Origin: Quillaja saponaria | Lineage: Eukaryota > Streptophyta > Magnoliopsida > Fabales > Quillajaceae | Assembly: GCA_029379385.1 (NCBI GenBank) | Contig: CM055611.1 | Span: 5,952,001 to 6,016,000, forward strand | Length of the DNA stretch: 64,000 nt | Reading direction: 5' to 3' | Part shown: positions 11,936-24,754 of the stretch, piece after piece | How positions within the stretch are numbered: position 1 is the stretch's first letter | Layout: each line of letters begins with the position of its first letter | Program-made: the position numbers and the translations under genes | Notes under the pieces: model-generated | Databases searched by the model: none | Told to the model about the DNA's origin: nothing | The model's input: the letters and a program-made list of their open reading frames with translations, nothing else

Positions 11936-14870
11936 ATGCCCACAAAAAACAAAAAAAACCAAAAAAAAAAAAAAAAAGACATGATCTTCACAACTTATTA
12001 CATTGCAAAATCAAAAAAATTATATTGCCTCAGTTTTAATAATTTGTTAAAAAAATCATTTTGATTAACATAAAAAGGGAAAAATTATAGTATGTACGTA
12101 AATGTGATAACTTGTAAATTAGACTTACTCCAATCAGTGACATATCCAAATTAGAATTACTATGACACAAGTATATGCCGAAACTAATCTATATTGATGC
12201 TTACCTGGCACTACAAGAAATTTGATTATTACTAACTAACTTTTATCCAACAACATAAGTTAATCGGTAATTACCATCAATGCCAACCAAATCACCGAAA
12301 CTTTTTTTTAAAAATTAGAAGCCCTCTTCATTGGCCAACTATGAAAAGTTTACTGATCAACTTTTGTTAATCGGTAAATTTATTTTCATGTTACCAACCT
12401 ACCTTGGTTAGTTGGTAATATTATATTCAATTTAACGACCGATCTTTAGTAGTCAGTAAGTGATTTCAAATGACTAACTGGTGGATTCGGCTCCTTTAGA
12501 ATTTGTTAGGGATTCTATCAAATATAATTTCTTTAATCTTAGTCATTCACACTTTTTTTTAAAAAATTTCAACCATATAAATAATTTAATTTTAAATTTT
12601 TATTATTTTATTTAATTAATAAATTAAATATTATATTAAATCCCTATTTTTACTTTAAATTTTAAACATAATCATAAGCCTAATTTTAAACTTTAAATCC
12701 CTATTATACCAACCTAATCATAATCATAATTCTAAACATCCTAGCCCTAATTTTAATCATAATTTTATTTGGTAGAATGAATTTTTTGTAGAGTATCCAA
12801 ATCATAACTAGTAAATAGTCAGAGATTAACATTGTGGTAAGGTATTAGTATTACCCACCATTTTTATAGGTCAATCAGTTAATTTAGTTTATAATTGATT
12901 TCTTTTTTCTTTCTTCTTTTTTTTTAGCTTTTATTTCTTCTCTTTCTTCTTTGTTGCTCTTATATCACTGTTTTTATGAACAAAACCAACCTTTCATAAG
13001 ACTCAAACCCAAAAAAAATAAAAATGACAAAACCCAAGTTTGGTCATTTTGTAGTTGCTCTTCCGAGACCCTTTGTTTCTGGACCGAAGATATGGACCTT
13101 GGGGATCTTACCATTATAGCTTATCGTTAAGAACCTGACTTGAAGGATCAGAGTTCTGTGGATCCCGTAGATCTGACTTGCTTATAGAAAAAGATTGGAC
13201 CTTATCGTGTTCTTCCATAATTCTTAAATGCGTACAAAATTTAGATTGAAAAAATATGAGTCTATTCATGAAAGCCAAGTGAGGTTCATAAGGTAAGTTA
13301 GTTTTTTTCCTTATTCTTGAACAAAGTTTGTTTACTTTTTATGGGTTCTTGGTTTTGTTCAAATTCATGCTATTAATGGTTCTTTCATGCTCAAATTGTC
13401 TTTTGATATATTACTGATAGGAGAAGAAATCTTGAACTCTTTTAGGTTTTATGTATATAGATCGTGGGGACATTTAGTATTAAAAAGAGTTTATTTTGTT
13501 TGTAAATTATTTATGTGTTTTTTTGGAAAATATATATATTGTATGCAAATTTCTATCTAGTTAAAGAGAAATTGTTTGTAGTTCTGAATATATGTATCTA
13601 GATGTCTGCTTCCAAATTAGTAGGCTGAGGACAAATTTGAAGATAGGGTATGCTACAAGATCATAATGAATTGGTACTTAGCTTCAAATGGTTCAATCTT
13701 AGAAGCTAAATCCTAATGGTCTAATCTTATGCTGCAATTTTCACAAACCAAGTAAATCAAAAGTCTCTGTTGTATGATTTGGTCATATACCTTCAATTTT
13801 TTAACATAAAAATGCACAATGAACTATAAAAGGGAATGGGCGGAGAGTAATCTATGGAGGGCATTGTATCCAACATGGCAATTGGTTTGGTTTCTTGACC
13901 AATTAACTCAATAAAAGGCCTGAAACTTTTATGTGCCAAAATTGTACAATTGAAGGAAAATTTCCTCATACCAAATGCATGATGCATGTGATGTCATCTA
14001 AGACAAGGTTTGCTACTTAGCTTTTGATAAGAAACCTATAAAAATAAAAGTAAGTTATAGATTTTTGAGAGGTAAATCAAAGTCTTTCACTGAATATGGC
14101 AAAGTTATCTAGCAATTCTATTGATACCCATGCATAAGTAAATTGGTAGTGTCGGTTATACATACCTAAGGAAATAGAAAATATTAGTTCCTAGACCATA
14201 GTGCTCCTCACTCATGCTCAAGGAACTCTAACTTTATTTATATGCTATACTATAAAAAAAAATAAGGAAGTCATCTCCTAGCATTAGTTTAGGTCTATGT
14301 TGAAGAAGTCATATTAGTTGCATTGCGTATCAATAGTTTTTATTTGCTTTATATGCTATTCTATTTATATTCTATTTATTGCTTGACTGTTGCATTGTGT
14401 ATCAATAGTTTTCAATTAAATTTGATTTATTAATTTGTTATACAAGAGTTAAGATTTGTTGATATAGATGTTAGTTAGACTATGTATGTTCTTGGAATAA
14501 TTAGTGATATAGTTAATATTTTTAATATTTAACTAACACTCAAAACTCAAATTTCCGTTCAAGAATCATTGCTAATCACAATTCAATTATGTTGGTCATT
14601 AAGTTTGATAATATTGAATTACCATCAGTGAATGATTCTTGAATTGTCCAAAGTGGATAGTTTAGGAAAGCGACACATATCATTCATTACAGTAATAGCT
14701 TAATTTGGCTTTCCATTAGTTTAAATTTTGGTTTATAAAATTTACAACTAAAAATGAAAAAAGAATTGTGAGCAATAATAAGGGTTCTGTAATGTCCTCG
14801 TGCAGTCTGTAAAAATAAGAATTGGAGAAATCCGTTTGAAATTTCAAAGCATTGGTATAATAAGGGTTTT
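11936..14870. other. Non-coding 5' region of the CACTA element
   Basis: No protein frame of interest is seen. There is a poly(A)-like tract near 11957-11977 and AT-rich sequence throughout. A second CACTA-like terminus occurs at 12209. The stretch 13000-14870 probably holds promoter, untranslated and intron sequence of the TNPD gene, but I see no signal that proves this. Confidence 0.5.
12209..12500 (+). mobile_element. Possible second CACTA-type terminus nested in the first
   Basis: CACTACAAGAAA at 12209-12220 is a common plant CACTA/Spm terminal sequence. It is followed to about 12500 by repeated short motifs of the form 'taatcggtaa' or 'agttggtaat', in direct and inverted copies, distinct from the host element's 'tttgcgac' motif. 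I could not find a matching opposite end. It may be one end of a smaller non-autonomous element whose other end is lost. Confidence 0.45.
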
Positions 14871-14879
14871 AAAGAAGGA

Positions 14880-17800
14880 TATTTGAATTGGACATTACAT
14901 GGTGAGGAATTTTAGGGGAGATGATAGATCTTGTGAAGACTTGAATAATCCACTACTGGTTAACCCAAAACCTTATATAGACATAGTCATGGACAGTGTT
15001 CATTTCGAACATTAAATGGATGATTATGATGTACATGATGAAGAACCAAATCATTCTACGTCAAAATTTTATAACTTATTAAAGTATGCTAATGAGCCTT
15101 GATAGGAAGGTTATGATGAATGCACTATATTGTCTGTAATTTCACAGCTATTAAATTTACAATATGAGTTCAGTATCAGTGAAACTCATTACGATCAAAT
15201 GATGGAGATTATCAAGAGTATGCTACTGAAAATAGAGAAGTTACTTGATAATTTTTACGGATCAAAGAAGTTGGTTGATGAACTGGGGTTGGAATATAAA
15301 CAAATAAATGCATGCCCAAATGATTGTACATTATGCTATAAGAAAAACGAAGATAAGACAGTGTGCCCTATTTGTAATCACCAACAATACAAGACAAAGA
15401 AAGCCCGTAATTCAAAACACAAAGATGTTCCTTATAAGGTATTAAGGTACTTTCCAATTATTCCAAGACTTCAGAGATTATATATGTCAGATAAGATTGC
15501 AAGACATATGAGATGGCATATAGAAGGTGTTCGTCAGTGACCCTAACTTAATAACTCATTTGTCGGATGCTGAAGCTTGGAAGAAATTTGATGTTTCTCA
15601 CCCCGATTTTGTAAGTGAGATTCAAAATGTTTGTCTTGGGCTTTCTACTAATGTTTTTAACCTATTTGGAAATTCAAGTGCAAGGGTCACTTGTTGGCCC
15701 ATTTTCATTACTCCATACAATCTATCAATGAGCATGTGCGTGAAACGAATATCAATATTCTTAACATTGGTTATTTCTGGTCCTAATTCACCAAAAAACC
15801 ACTTAGATGTTTACTTGAGACCTTTGGTGGATGAGCTGAAAATTCTGTGGGATGAAGGTGTCTTCACTTTGATGCTTACAAAAAATATAATTTCTTAATG
15901 AGGGCTCACTTTTATGGACAATCAGTGATTTCCCTGCATATGGGATGTTATATGGGTAGAATACGCAGGGAGACTTGCTTGTCCAATTTACATGGAAAGA
16001 ACTAAATCATTTTATCTCAAGAATGGTGATATATGTTCTTGGTTTAATTGTCATTAACAATTCTTGCCAATGGATCATTAGGTTTCAAAGAAACAAAAAT
16101 GATTTCAAAAAGTGAATTGTTGATAAATCACCCCTACCCCCACGATTGAGTGGGGCAAAAAGTCCAGACACAAGTATTTAAGCATCCTCAAATCACATTT
16201 AGTAGAAAGAGTGGCAAGTAGAAACATCGTGGGTTTAGTAAGGATCATAATTGGACGAAGTGTAGTATTTTTTGGGAATTATCATATTGGGAGACTAATT
16301 TGAATTAGCTACAATTTGGATGTCATGTATATTGAAAAAATATTTTTGATAATGTGTTTAAGACCTTATGAATATTAAGGGAAAAACAAAAGACAATCCA
16401 AAGGCACGTGAGGATTTACGATTGCTATGTAAATGTCCAGAATTAGAGCTATACAAGCATGATGACAAGTTGAATGAAACCAAAAGCAGCATATGTTTTA
16501 ATAAATGATCAAATAAAAGAAGTTTGTGAGTGGTTAAAACAATTGCTTTTTCCAGATAATCATATTTCCAATATAGCTTGTTACGTTAATGTTGCTGACA
16601 AGAAACTATACGGCATGAAAAGTCACGATTGTTATATGTTCCTACAGAGATTGTTGCCCTTGGCTATATGAAACTTTTTTCCTAAACCAATATAGGGAGC
16701 ATTAATAGAATTAAGCCAATTTTTTGTGGATATATGTTCAACTAAAATACAAGCTAATTATATGCTCCAACTAGAAGATGTCATTATTGAAATCTTATGC
16801 AAGTTAGAAATGATATACGTTCCTGGCCTTTTTAATTCAATAGAGTACTTAACTGTCCATCTACCATACAAGGTTACAGTTGGAAGTCCTATATAATATT
16901 GTGGATGTACCCATTTGAGAGGTGAAGTTAGATTACTTGATATTTCCAATTATGAAGTCATAAATTTGAATATCTTTTCAATACTAATGTTGATTTTAAT
17001 TATTAGGTGCATGCATGATTTTAAAAAAAATCGCAATAAGGGTCGAATAGAGGGGTCTATTTATGAAGAATACATGTTAGAAGAGGTGTCAAATTTTTGT
17101 TCAATGTATTTTGGATCGCATGTTCACACAAGACGCATAAAACTATCCCGGAAAGATGTTAGAGATCAAGAGATTCCTCGGACTACTCCATGTCTCTTGA
17201 TTTTTGAATATCATAGGAGATATTTTAGTAGGAGTTGGACTAAAAATCTACCAGATATAGATATGGAAGTTGCAAAGACATATATTCTCCTAAATTGTAG
17301 TGAGATTAAACCATATATTAAGTAAGAATTTTTAATTCACTTCCTTACAACTAACCAGCTAAATATAAATCATTTGATTATACAAACTAATATCGCATTT
17401 GACAGGAAATTTGATATCATGTTAAGCATCATCAATCCTATCATCACTGCTCAACAAATTGAGGAAAGGGAGAAGGGTTTTTCAAAATGGATGAAACAAC
17501 TTATGAGTATGACAATTTAATACATATTTATTACTAAACATTTTATGGTATTAATAAGACATAATTAACTATATTCTTTTAACTAATAATTTGATTAGGC
17601 TCATGAGAAGCACATTGACGATTCTCTCATACAAGATATGGCTCGTGGTCCTCAAAATTTTGTTAATTGTTGCAATGCTTTCAGCATCAATGGATACAAG
17701 TTTCACACAAATGATTATCGAAAAAATAAGATAACAATGAACAATGGTGTTTATATTACTATAAGATAGTTGAGAAAATTTTAGAATTCACTTACCAAGG

Positions 17801-18328
17801 TGACAACAACAAGGTGATTCTATTCAGATGTAAGTGGCTTGACCCAATTAATGGGTTAGAAATGATAAAAAGTATGGAATTGGGGAAATCAATCGCAAGT
17901 CCAAACTTTGGTCATTTGAGCCATTTATATTAGCTGAGCTAGCCCAACAAGTGTATTACATGAAATATCCAGCTTCAAAAAATCAAGATAGGGTTCATTG
18001 GTAGGTTGCATGCAAAGTTAAAATTAAGGCACATACTTCTGAGCTGTATATGGAGGACGAAAATCATAATTACTATCAGAATGATAGAGGAACTACCTAT
18101 TTGTCATCTAGATTTCAGTTTGATGAAATTGACGAACCAGTTGTCTTGTTTGACGGAGGCATCGTGGAAGAAGTGAATCTGAATGAGTTAACACCTCGTA
18201 CCAAAAAAAAAAAAAAAAAAACTAGAAATGAACCTCAAGAAAATATTGATATGGGAGATGATGATATAAATGATGAGGAAGATAAGGTAGAATGGCAATC
18301 AGAAGGTGATGATACGTATAACATTTAA
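14880..18328 (+). pseudogene. CACTA transposase TNPD (Transposase_21 / DUF4218 / DUF4216), broken
   Basis: Recognisable blocks in order: the ACPNDC..CPIC zinc-like cluster with VPYKVLRYFPIIPRLQRL and MRWH (15130-15540); after a frameshift, AEAWKKFDVSHPDF, TPYNLSMSMC and LDVYLRPLVDELK (15550-15895); a stretch related to 'D..HIEKNVFDNV' (about 16320-16400); KLYGMKSHDC..LQRLLPLA (16560-16670); a DUF4218-like block (about 16680-17160); a short exon near 17406-17518; a DUF4216-like block with KVILFRCKWLDP and LAQQVYYMKYP (17770-18000); and an acidic, lysine-tract tail ending in a stop at 18326-18328. Stops occur inside most blocks and at least two frameshifts are needed, so it is dead. The family is the catalytic transposase that cuts at the TIRs. 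Confidence 0.9.
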
Positions 18329-18460
18329 GAGGGTCTTTTGGTAATGTGTATGTTATTAATATGTCATTGAATATAATATTTGTCTTATGTTAATAGTTAA
18401 ATTTCATGTATGTTATTACAAATATATGTTATTATGTGTATACTATTTCTATTTTGAAGT

Positions 18461-18851
18461 ATGCCACCACGGAACCGCAAACCTGCAGTGCTTACTAGAG
18501 AGTAAGGGAGTGACATACCAGAATCATTGTCTAGAAGGGAGTCTGTATCACCTATATTTCCTTCATCATCCACTTTACACACTATTTCTTCATCATTGAC
18601 TACTTCGGCTATGAGTCCATCATTAGCCTCACATGATATTGACAGTGCACATCCATGCCCTATTATCAGTATTGAGCCAGGAACACATTCATAAGTTATA
18701 AACTTATTTGTTGTTTAAATATATTAACATTTAATTTTATTTCATTTTTATTTATTTAAATCTTATATGTGCATGTAGTCGGAGGTTCCATCCATCGATC
18801 ATCACTCATGAAATAGGTAGTGAAATTATTTCTCATATGCCTAGCCCAGTT
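18461..18851 (+). pseudogene. CACTA TNPA-like gene, 5' part
   Basis: ATG at 18461 opens MPPRNRKPAVLTRE and then hits TAA at codon 15 (18503-18505). Further in the same direction is a serine-rich stretch typical of the N-terminus of plant CACTA second genes (about 18506-18680). A probable intron follows, with more coding-like text to about 18850. The gypsy insertion begins at 18852, and the gene resumes near 22825. TNPA-type proteins bind the subterminal repeats and assist TNPD. Confidence 0.65.
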
Positions 18852-19355
18852 TGTCACACCTTCAAATGAAGGTATGACTTGCCAGAGAAATGGGTGTCCA
18901 TACCCCCGTAACACTGAATATGCAAGTAGTGTGCATCACAATTTAAAAATATATTGTAGTCAATACTACCAAAATATTATGGAGTTAAAATAAAATTCAA
19001 TACCGACAGTTAAACATAAAACAATTACTGAAAATATTGGCAGAGGTTCCCATACGGATAGAACATGCCCATAATATAACAAACAACCTGGATTCAAGTC
19101 ATTAGTAAATTGTGATATCAGAATATATAGAGGAGCTCCAATCCTAACACAACATGACAACACCATAATAAATACAATATACATATGACAACCATGCATG
19201 ACACCCTAGGTGACTGCAAGTATTGACTTTATACTCCAAGTTTACGATTTCCAAAATATATCTTGCCATAGTAGAATCGGCAAGTAACACTTTCGTTTAC
19301 GACCAACAGTGGGATTCCTGAAAACTAAAAAAAACAACCACAAAGGAAATAGTGG
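18852..19355 (-). repeat. 3' LTR remnant (copy C) of the gypsy element
   Basis: It matches 20126-20625 in order and spacing, from TGTCACACC to 'aaaggaaa.agtg'. After that the text switches to gag coding sequence, which marks the deletion joint. Confidence 0.75.
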
Positions 19356-19980
19356 AGTAGGCTCAAGCCGCCGCAGTACCAATATCTTATACCAATCATA
19401 AGCCACATCATGTAACTGATAGCTAACTAACTCAACTGCACAGATGGGATCAGCATCTTAAAGCTATACACAGTTGGTCTGACTCCTGAAGGAAAGCATA
19501 AGGATCCTGAGCTGGATCAACCCCCGAAAATCTCAACAGTTACATCTTCCTAAAGTCGGGTAATGTCATAAATACTCCCCGATCCTGCTGAACTAGAGCG
19601 GGAGGGTTTGCCTCGTGCTGAGGCTGAACAGATGAAGCTACTGGTGGCTGCTGCTAAGCCAGTTACTGTTGGGCTAAAATCCCAACGAAGTCACCTACAG
19701 TCCTCTAAACGCGACCTAATCCCTGCACCAACTGCTCCATATAGAAACCAGAAGCTACTGCCTAAATTGGTTCCGCAGCCCTGCCTCAGTCTCTGGCCCC
19801 ACCGCGTCCCCGTCGACCCCTACCTCCAACTGCCGGTGTCTAGGGACCAGTGGATCCCTGATCAAAGCCAGCCTCCTGCTGCTCCTCTCGACTTACAACA
19901 TGATCACTTCTTCGCATTATATCTAGAACAAGTATACAAAACCTTAATGTACAATTTATAAGATAAAATAAAAGATAGTA
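19355..19980 (-). pseudogene. Ty3/gypsy gag remnant
   Basis: On the minus strand, around 19620-19440, the frame reads LPDFRKM, a stop, LLRFSGVDPAQDPYAFLQ and ESDQLCIALRC. After a shift it continues ELVSYQLHDVAYDWY (about 19430-19390). This is the characteristic start of plant gypsy (chromovirus-like) Gag. The upstream N-terminal part (19980-19640) is rich in Gly, Arg and Gln and is interrupted by stops. Gag forms the particle that houses reverse transcription. Here only the N-terminal half remains and it is not functional. A reading frame on the opposite strand over the same bases is an artefact. Confidence 0.8.
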
Positions 19981-20106
19981 CCTATAAATAATTGTAACTT
20001 GGAGTTTCAAGATGATTTAAATTGCATTAATAAATCCACATACAGTCCCGGGCAACGTACCTGAACTAAGCAATAACATTTCATACTTGTAGTCACAAAC
20101 CTCTAA

Positions 20107-20123
20107 CCTTAATCTGATACAAA
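20107..20123 (-). other. Degenerate PBS of the gypsy element
   Basis: The minus strand reads TTTGTATCAGATTAAGG right after the LTR end. It resembles TTTGGTATCAGAGC-type sites that pair with initiator tRNA-Met. One base is missing and a few are changed. Confidence 0.65.
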
Positions 20124-20125
20124 TT

Positions 20126-22700
20126 TGTCACACCCCTAAATGAAGGTATGACTGACTAGAGGAATGGGTGTCCATACCCCTCGTAACCCTGACTATGCAA
20201 GTAGTGTGCATCATAATTTAAAAATATATTATAGTCAATACTACCAAAATATTATAGAGTTAAAATAAAATCCGATATCGAAAGTTAAACATCAAACAAT
20301 TGCTGAAAATATTGGCAGAGGTTCCCCGTACGGTGAAACATGCTCATAATATAACAAACAACCTGTATTCAAGTCATTAGTAAATTGTGATATCAGAATA
20401 TACAAAGGAGCTCTGCTCCTAACATAACATGACAACACTATAATAAATATAATATATATACGACAACCATGCACGACACCCTAAGCAACTGCAAGTACTG
20501 ACTTTTACGCTCCAAGTGTGCAATTTCTGATATATATCTTGCTGCAGTAGAATCGGTAGGTAACACTTTTGTTTACGACCAGTAGTGGGATTCCTGAAAA
20601 CTAAAGAAAATAACTACAAAGGAAAGAGTGAATCGCGGGGACTCAATGAGCAAATCATATACCCTGAGGGTACCAGCATCACACAACACATATATCATAT
20701 ATTTAAGTGCATATTAGAATTACTCAGTTACGTATGTAATTACATTTCTTATATGACCACAAATGACTTTAAAGCACAAATTTCAATGCATCAATTCAAA
20801 CCATCCACAAAACCAAGAAAATAACAAACAATTTAACAAGCAAAGGGCCAATAATTCTCCGTAATCTCCCCCTACCAGGCATTTACGCACCGACACAACA
20901 ATTTAATTCTCCGTAACAATCCGTCCCACCTAGGGCTGAGCACTCCATTTGTTTAAAATAATTATCAATATCGGAATAAATCATGTCAAATACCAAGTTC
21001 AAATATCCGAGGTGCACCTGGACTTTAAATTTGAAAATGGAAGTCAGTTCTAAGAAAATTCCACGTTGGTGGCCCTTATCAATCACAATCAATATCAAAC
21101 GCATATCATTCAATTAAATCAATGAAATAATTTATCTATTTATTTTACTTTATATCACAGCAATTCAAACATAATTATAGTTGCACACAAAATCTGATAA
21201 CCATAAAGCACATAATCCACTCACAAGATCACGAGTGTGATTCATCAATTCGTCCAGTCTACAAAGGTGTTGGAATATTATCGACATGTCCCTGGAGCTG
21301 AAAAAAAAAAATTCAATTTGTATATCAATTGATACGATCATAGTGTAACTAATTAATTCCATAATTCATGTACATTCCCATTGTTAAATTTTATACTTAA
21401 TTTAATTATCTAGAATTAATCCGAAGTTTAAATTGTCCATCCTTATCTTTGATTATTCATAGTTTAGTTTATATACCACAATTGTTTAATTTAATTTAAC
21501 CTAGGTTTTCAAACTCAATCAAACTCTTTAGTATTAATATAATTTCCATTCAACTTTTAATATTTCCCTTAACTTTCCCATATTTGCCTACTTGCATTCT
21601 TTATTTACTTATCTTATATACTTAATCAAATGTAGAAAGACTTCCACCATTTCAATTTGTTAATTCTTTAACTCCCAATTAGAGACATAAATTATATGCT
21701 TATCACAATATGATTAACATTAAGAGAACTTAATAAACATATTAAAGAAGTTGTTCCAAATTCAAGGAATCGAATTTCCCAACCTACACCTTGCTGCCTC
21801 ATGTTTCCACATGCCACTTGAACCCCCAAAAGATGTAAAATACACATTCTCCAATTCAGCTTCAATAGACCGAAAACAGGGCACTCAACAAGCACCAACA
21901 GCTGTTGCCCCTCACTATCCTTTAAGCATTCCTTTCTCACAACAACACTTAAATAGCACAAACAGCTAGAAATTAAGACAATTAACTAGGCTACAGGGAA
22001 GATGACCCACGGCAGAGCAGGGAAGATTTTTCCTAGCCAACCAAGTCTATACCTTCTTCACCCGTGGTTGGAATTTATGGAAGTACTTTGCTTCCCTAAC
22101 ACCCAAACACACGCAACAACAAGAAAAGGAAAGATAAGTGTGTAACTGCCCCAACAAGAGAACCAAATTCCCCCAGCTGGTACCACCTTGAGTAAGCTGA
22201 ATTTCAACTCTCAAACTTCCCCAAATCTTCAATCCCACAACCTACCAATGAAAAAGCAAGATTTTTCATCCAAGAAAAAGGTCTTTCACGCCAACAATAT
22301 CACCTTCTCGGCTAACCACCATCAGTCATTCACCAACAGGAAGGAAAGAGACGCGACAGAAGAGAGGAAAGGCTAAGTCAGTCACAAGGAAGAAACCCAC
22401 CAAGAGATGAAGCAAAAATCATGTATAACTAAGTATAATAGTCAAACTAGGTTGACTATTATATATATATATATTTATATTTATATGTACATATATGTTA
22501 CATTCTCTTTTCCATAGTATATACATATATATATAGTACACACTAATAAAGTTGTACATAAGTCAAATTCATATATATATAACTTTCCTATGAAATACAC
22601 ATAAATCAACCACTGATAATATATATATATATATACAATTACGTACGAGAATTCTAACACACGCATTAAATTATCATGTTATAACACCGATAACAACCTA
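20126..22700 (-). repeat. 5' LTR (copy D) of the gypsy element
   Basis: It begins TGTCACACCCC on the plus strand and carries all landmarks of copies A and B, including 'ccaggcatttacgca' near 20875 and 'ggagctg' near 21294. Between 21750 and 22390 it is less AT-rich and has runs without stops, but I recognise no protein. It ends somewhere in or just past the TA-rich tract near 22460-22640. Confidence 0.65.
22460..22640. repeat. TA-rich microsatellite cluster
   Basis: Several (TA)n runs of 5-10 repeats are separated by short spacers. They probably belong to the LTR's upstream end. Confidence 0.75.
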
Positions 22701-22824
22701 CAAATCTTATCCATGGGACATTAAGAATTCACTCTTCAACTCATTTATGGAAAGATTTATGTATAATTAAATTTAACACATGATTGAATTTTATTTACTA
22801 ACTATAATATATTTTACTTTTCAG

Positions 22825-23985
22825 AGGAGATTTCATTTTACATTTGAGTATTATAAGTCTATGGCTCACATTGTGTAGGAAAAGACTGCATAAGAACGAT
22901 CTAATTAACTAATTCATAATTGCGAGAAATATGGTTATGGTAAAAAGCAGATCACAAAATCCATTAGATTTGAGAGAATTCGGTCCAGAATATATTCGAT
23001 CTAAATATTTTAATGAGTTATGTGAAATAACATGGAATACAGAGGAGTGGAAACATAAGTCAGTAGATGTTATAAAAAATTGAAGTTCAATGCTAAAGGC
23101 TAGTGTTCATGCTGGAGGTTCGTGCACATTCGTTCATCTTAAAGAGATTATGGTAAACAAATGAATCACTTAATTTACCAACTCATAATTTTTTTAATAT
23201 TATGTATAATTATGTTTATTTTGCAGGAAAAAAAGCTGAAATGACCCTATCTGATACAAGGAGTTGTTTAACGTGATGCACAAGAGAAAGACAGAAGAGT
23301 TTAATTTTCAGCATTCACAGAATATTAGCGTAAGTGTTAACCTTTAAAATAAGTGATTATTTTTTATATATTCAGTTAAATTTATACAGGTTCAATTTTA
23401 TTTTTTTTTATAAAAAGGGTATTCTAGTAGAGTTTCTGAAAAATATGGAGACGATGGTAGTTCCTTGTCTACTGAACCAGTTATAGATATGGATGCATGG
23501 TTGTGTTCTACTGGTTAGCCAAAAAAGTGTAGAGTTTATGGCTTTGTTCATACTTTTGACCCTTGTTATTCACGTTCCTCGTCTTCGGCCAGCTTTATCT
23601 CACACCCAGCTAGTTCATCATCTAGTGCGTCTGTCTCAGAAGAATATTTCTTAAGTATCATGCATACTGTGTACTGAGATTTAAACACAAAATCAAGAAA
23701 TACATAGTTATGTTAACAATGCATTAAAAGGTGTTATGGATGCAATTAAACAGTTGACAACTTCTTTCTTTCGATCATCTTGGGCACGTGTGCATCAAAA
23801 AGGGCAAGCAAAAAGAAAATATGGACGACAAGCTGTAAGTTTTGTTTTAATTATGAAAAATAAAACTAATTAAATTTCACAAATTTACTTATATAAATTT
23901 ACTATGTTTTACCTATTAGGATGATAATGTTGAAGATAAAGATAATGATGATGAATCGGATGAGGATCTTGGTGACGATGATTAA
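22825..23985 (+). pseudogene. CACTA TNPA-like gene, 3' part
   Basis: Coding text resumes after a splice-acceptor-like 'ttttcag' near 22820. Recognisable pieces are YFNELCEITWNTEEWKHKS and HAGGSC (about 23010-23125), a degenerate DWV-like stretch (23225-23330), VSEKYGDDGSS..DMDAWL (23425-23510), a serine-rich run (23570-23640), and an acidic tail ending in TAA at 23983-23985. GT/AG-like borders with AT-rich spacers separate the pieces, and stops interrupt them. This matches plant En/Spm-like second genes (Ptta/En/Spm family). It is inactive. Confidence 0.75.
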
Positions 23986-24254
23986 GATATAGTTTCTTGC
24001 TTAGTCTTTGGACAAGGTTTTATTATCTTTTAAGTTTACTTATATTACATATTTGGATATTTTAAATGTTGAATGTGCCTAAAGTTAGTTGGATATGTGT
24101 TGAAAGTTTGTTGAATATGTGTTGAATTAATATATTTTTCTTTTGTTAATGGAACGTGTTAATTACAATTTGGTTTATGAATTTATTAATGTTACATGGT
24201 CAAAACATGTGTAAAAACTATGGAAAAATGAATTAAAATGCATAAATATATTAA

Positions 24255-24754
24255 AAATTGTTACAATTAGTGACATAATAGTGACGATTTTGAAACAAAA
24301 CATACACATTACAGTTTCAGATTCGCCACAGATTTGCAACGAAATTAATTTTGCAATGGATTTATGAAGGAAATAAATTTCTTAATTGTTAACATAATTT
24401 TGCGACCGATTTATGACGACTTAAAATTTCTTAAGTTTTACAATTACAACAGATTTGCAATGGAATTTAAAGATCTCACTCCTAAATTTTTCGAATGAAC
24501 TGTGATGAATTTGCGACAGAATTTGTTATCGCAATTTAACGATGGTTTTGATGAATTTTTTTGCAAACAATTTGCGATGGAATAACGATAGCATACTCCC
24601 ATCTCTATAAATTTGTGACTAATTTATGACCGAATTATTTTTGTCGCAAAATTGAGTTGAGAAATTTATGATAGACACAATCTGTCGCAAATCCAATTTG
24701 CGATGGATTTGTGACGGATTGTACCTGTCTCTAAACTGTTTTTTTCTATTGGTG
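24255..24754 (+). repeat. CACTA right subterminal array and TIR
   Basis: Dense copies of 'tttgcgac', 'atttgcgatgg' and their complements occur from about 24310 to 24720. The inverted terminal repeat follows, ending in GGTG at 24754. Confidence 0.85.

Larger units (their letters stand above)
18852..22700 (-). mobile_element. Internally deleted Ty3/gypsy element nested in TNPA
   Basis: On the minus strand the order is: a long 5' LTR (about 22700 to 20126), a PBS (20123-20107), a gag remnant (about 19980-19355), then the last ~500 bp of a 3' LTR (19355-18852). The two LTR ends are alike: both show TGTCACACC, 'ggcagaggttccc', 'gaatcgg..g.aacact' and 'gggattcctgaaaactaaa'. Most of gag-pol and the front of the 3' LTR are missing, with the deletion joint near 19355. 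The right edge is uncertain by a few hundred bases, and I could not find a target duplication for CAGTT at 18847-18851. Confidence 0.7.
11461..24754 (+). mobile_element. CACTA (En/Spm) DNA transposon, 13.3 kb, degenerate
   Basis: The left end reads CACTACTAGAAAAAAACA. The right end, on the complement, reads CACCAATAGAAAAAAACA, so the terminal inverted repeats match at 16 of 18 bases. The 3-bp target duplication is GGA: it is intact at 24755-24757 and has become AGA at 11458-11460. The homologous uninterrupted site in copy A (near 8574) reads CCGGA, so the change is a CpG deamination. Inside are arrays of subterminal repeats at both ends, a TNPD (Transposase_21) gene and a TNPA-like gene in the same direction, both broken. 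A gypsy element interrupts TNPA. Without it the transposon would be about 9.4 kb, normal for plant autonomous CACTA elements. Confidence 0.93.

Noticed and set aside
19608..19961. 117-codon plus-strand frame, proline-rich
   Set aside because: It is the antisense of the gypsy gag remnant, whose minus-strand reading has clear Gag motifs.
21692..21969. Overlapping frames on both strands within copy D
   Set aside because: They overlap on opposite strands in an LTR and neither resembles a known family.
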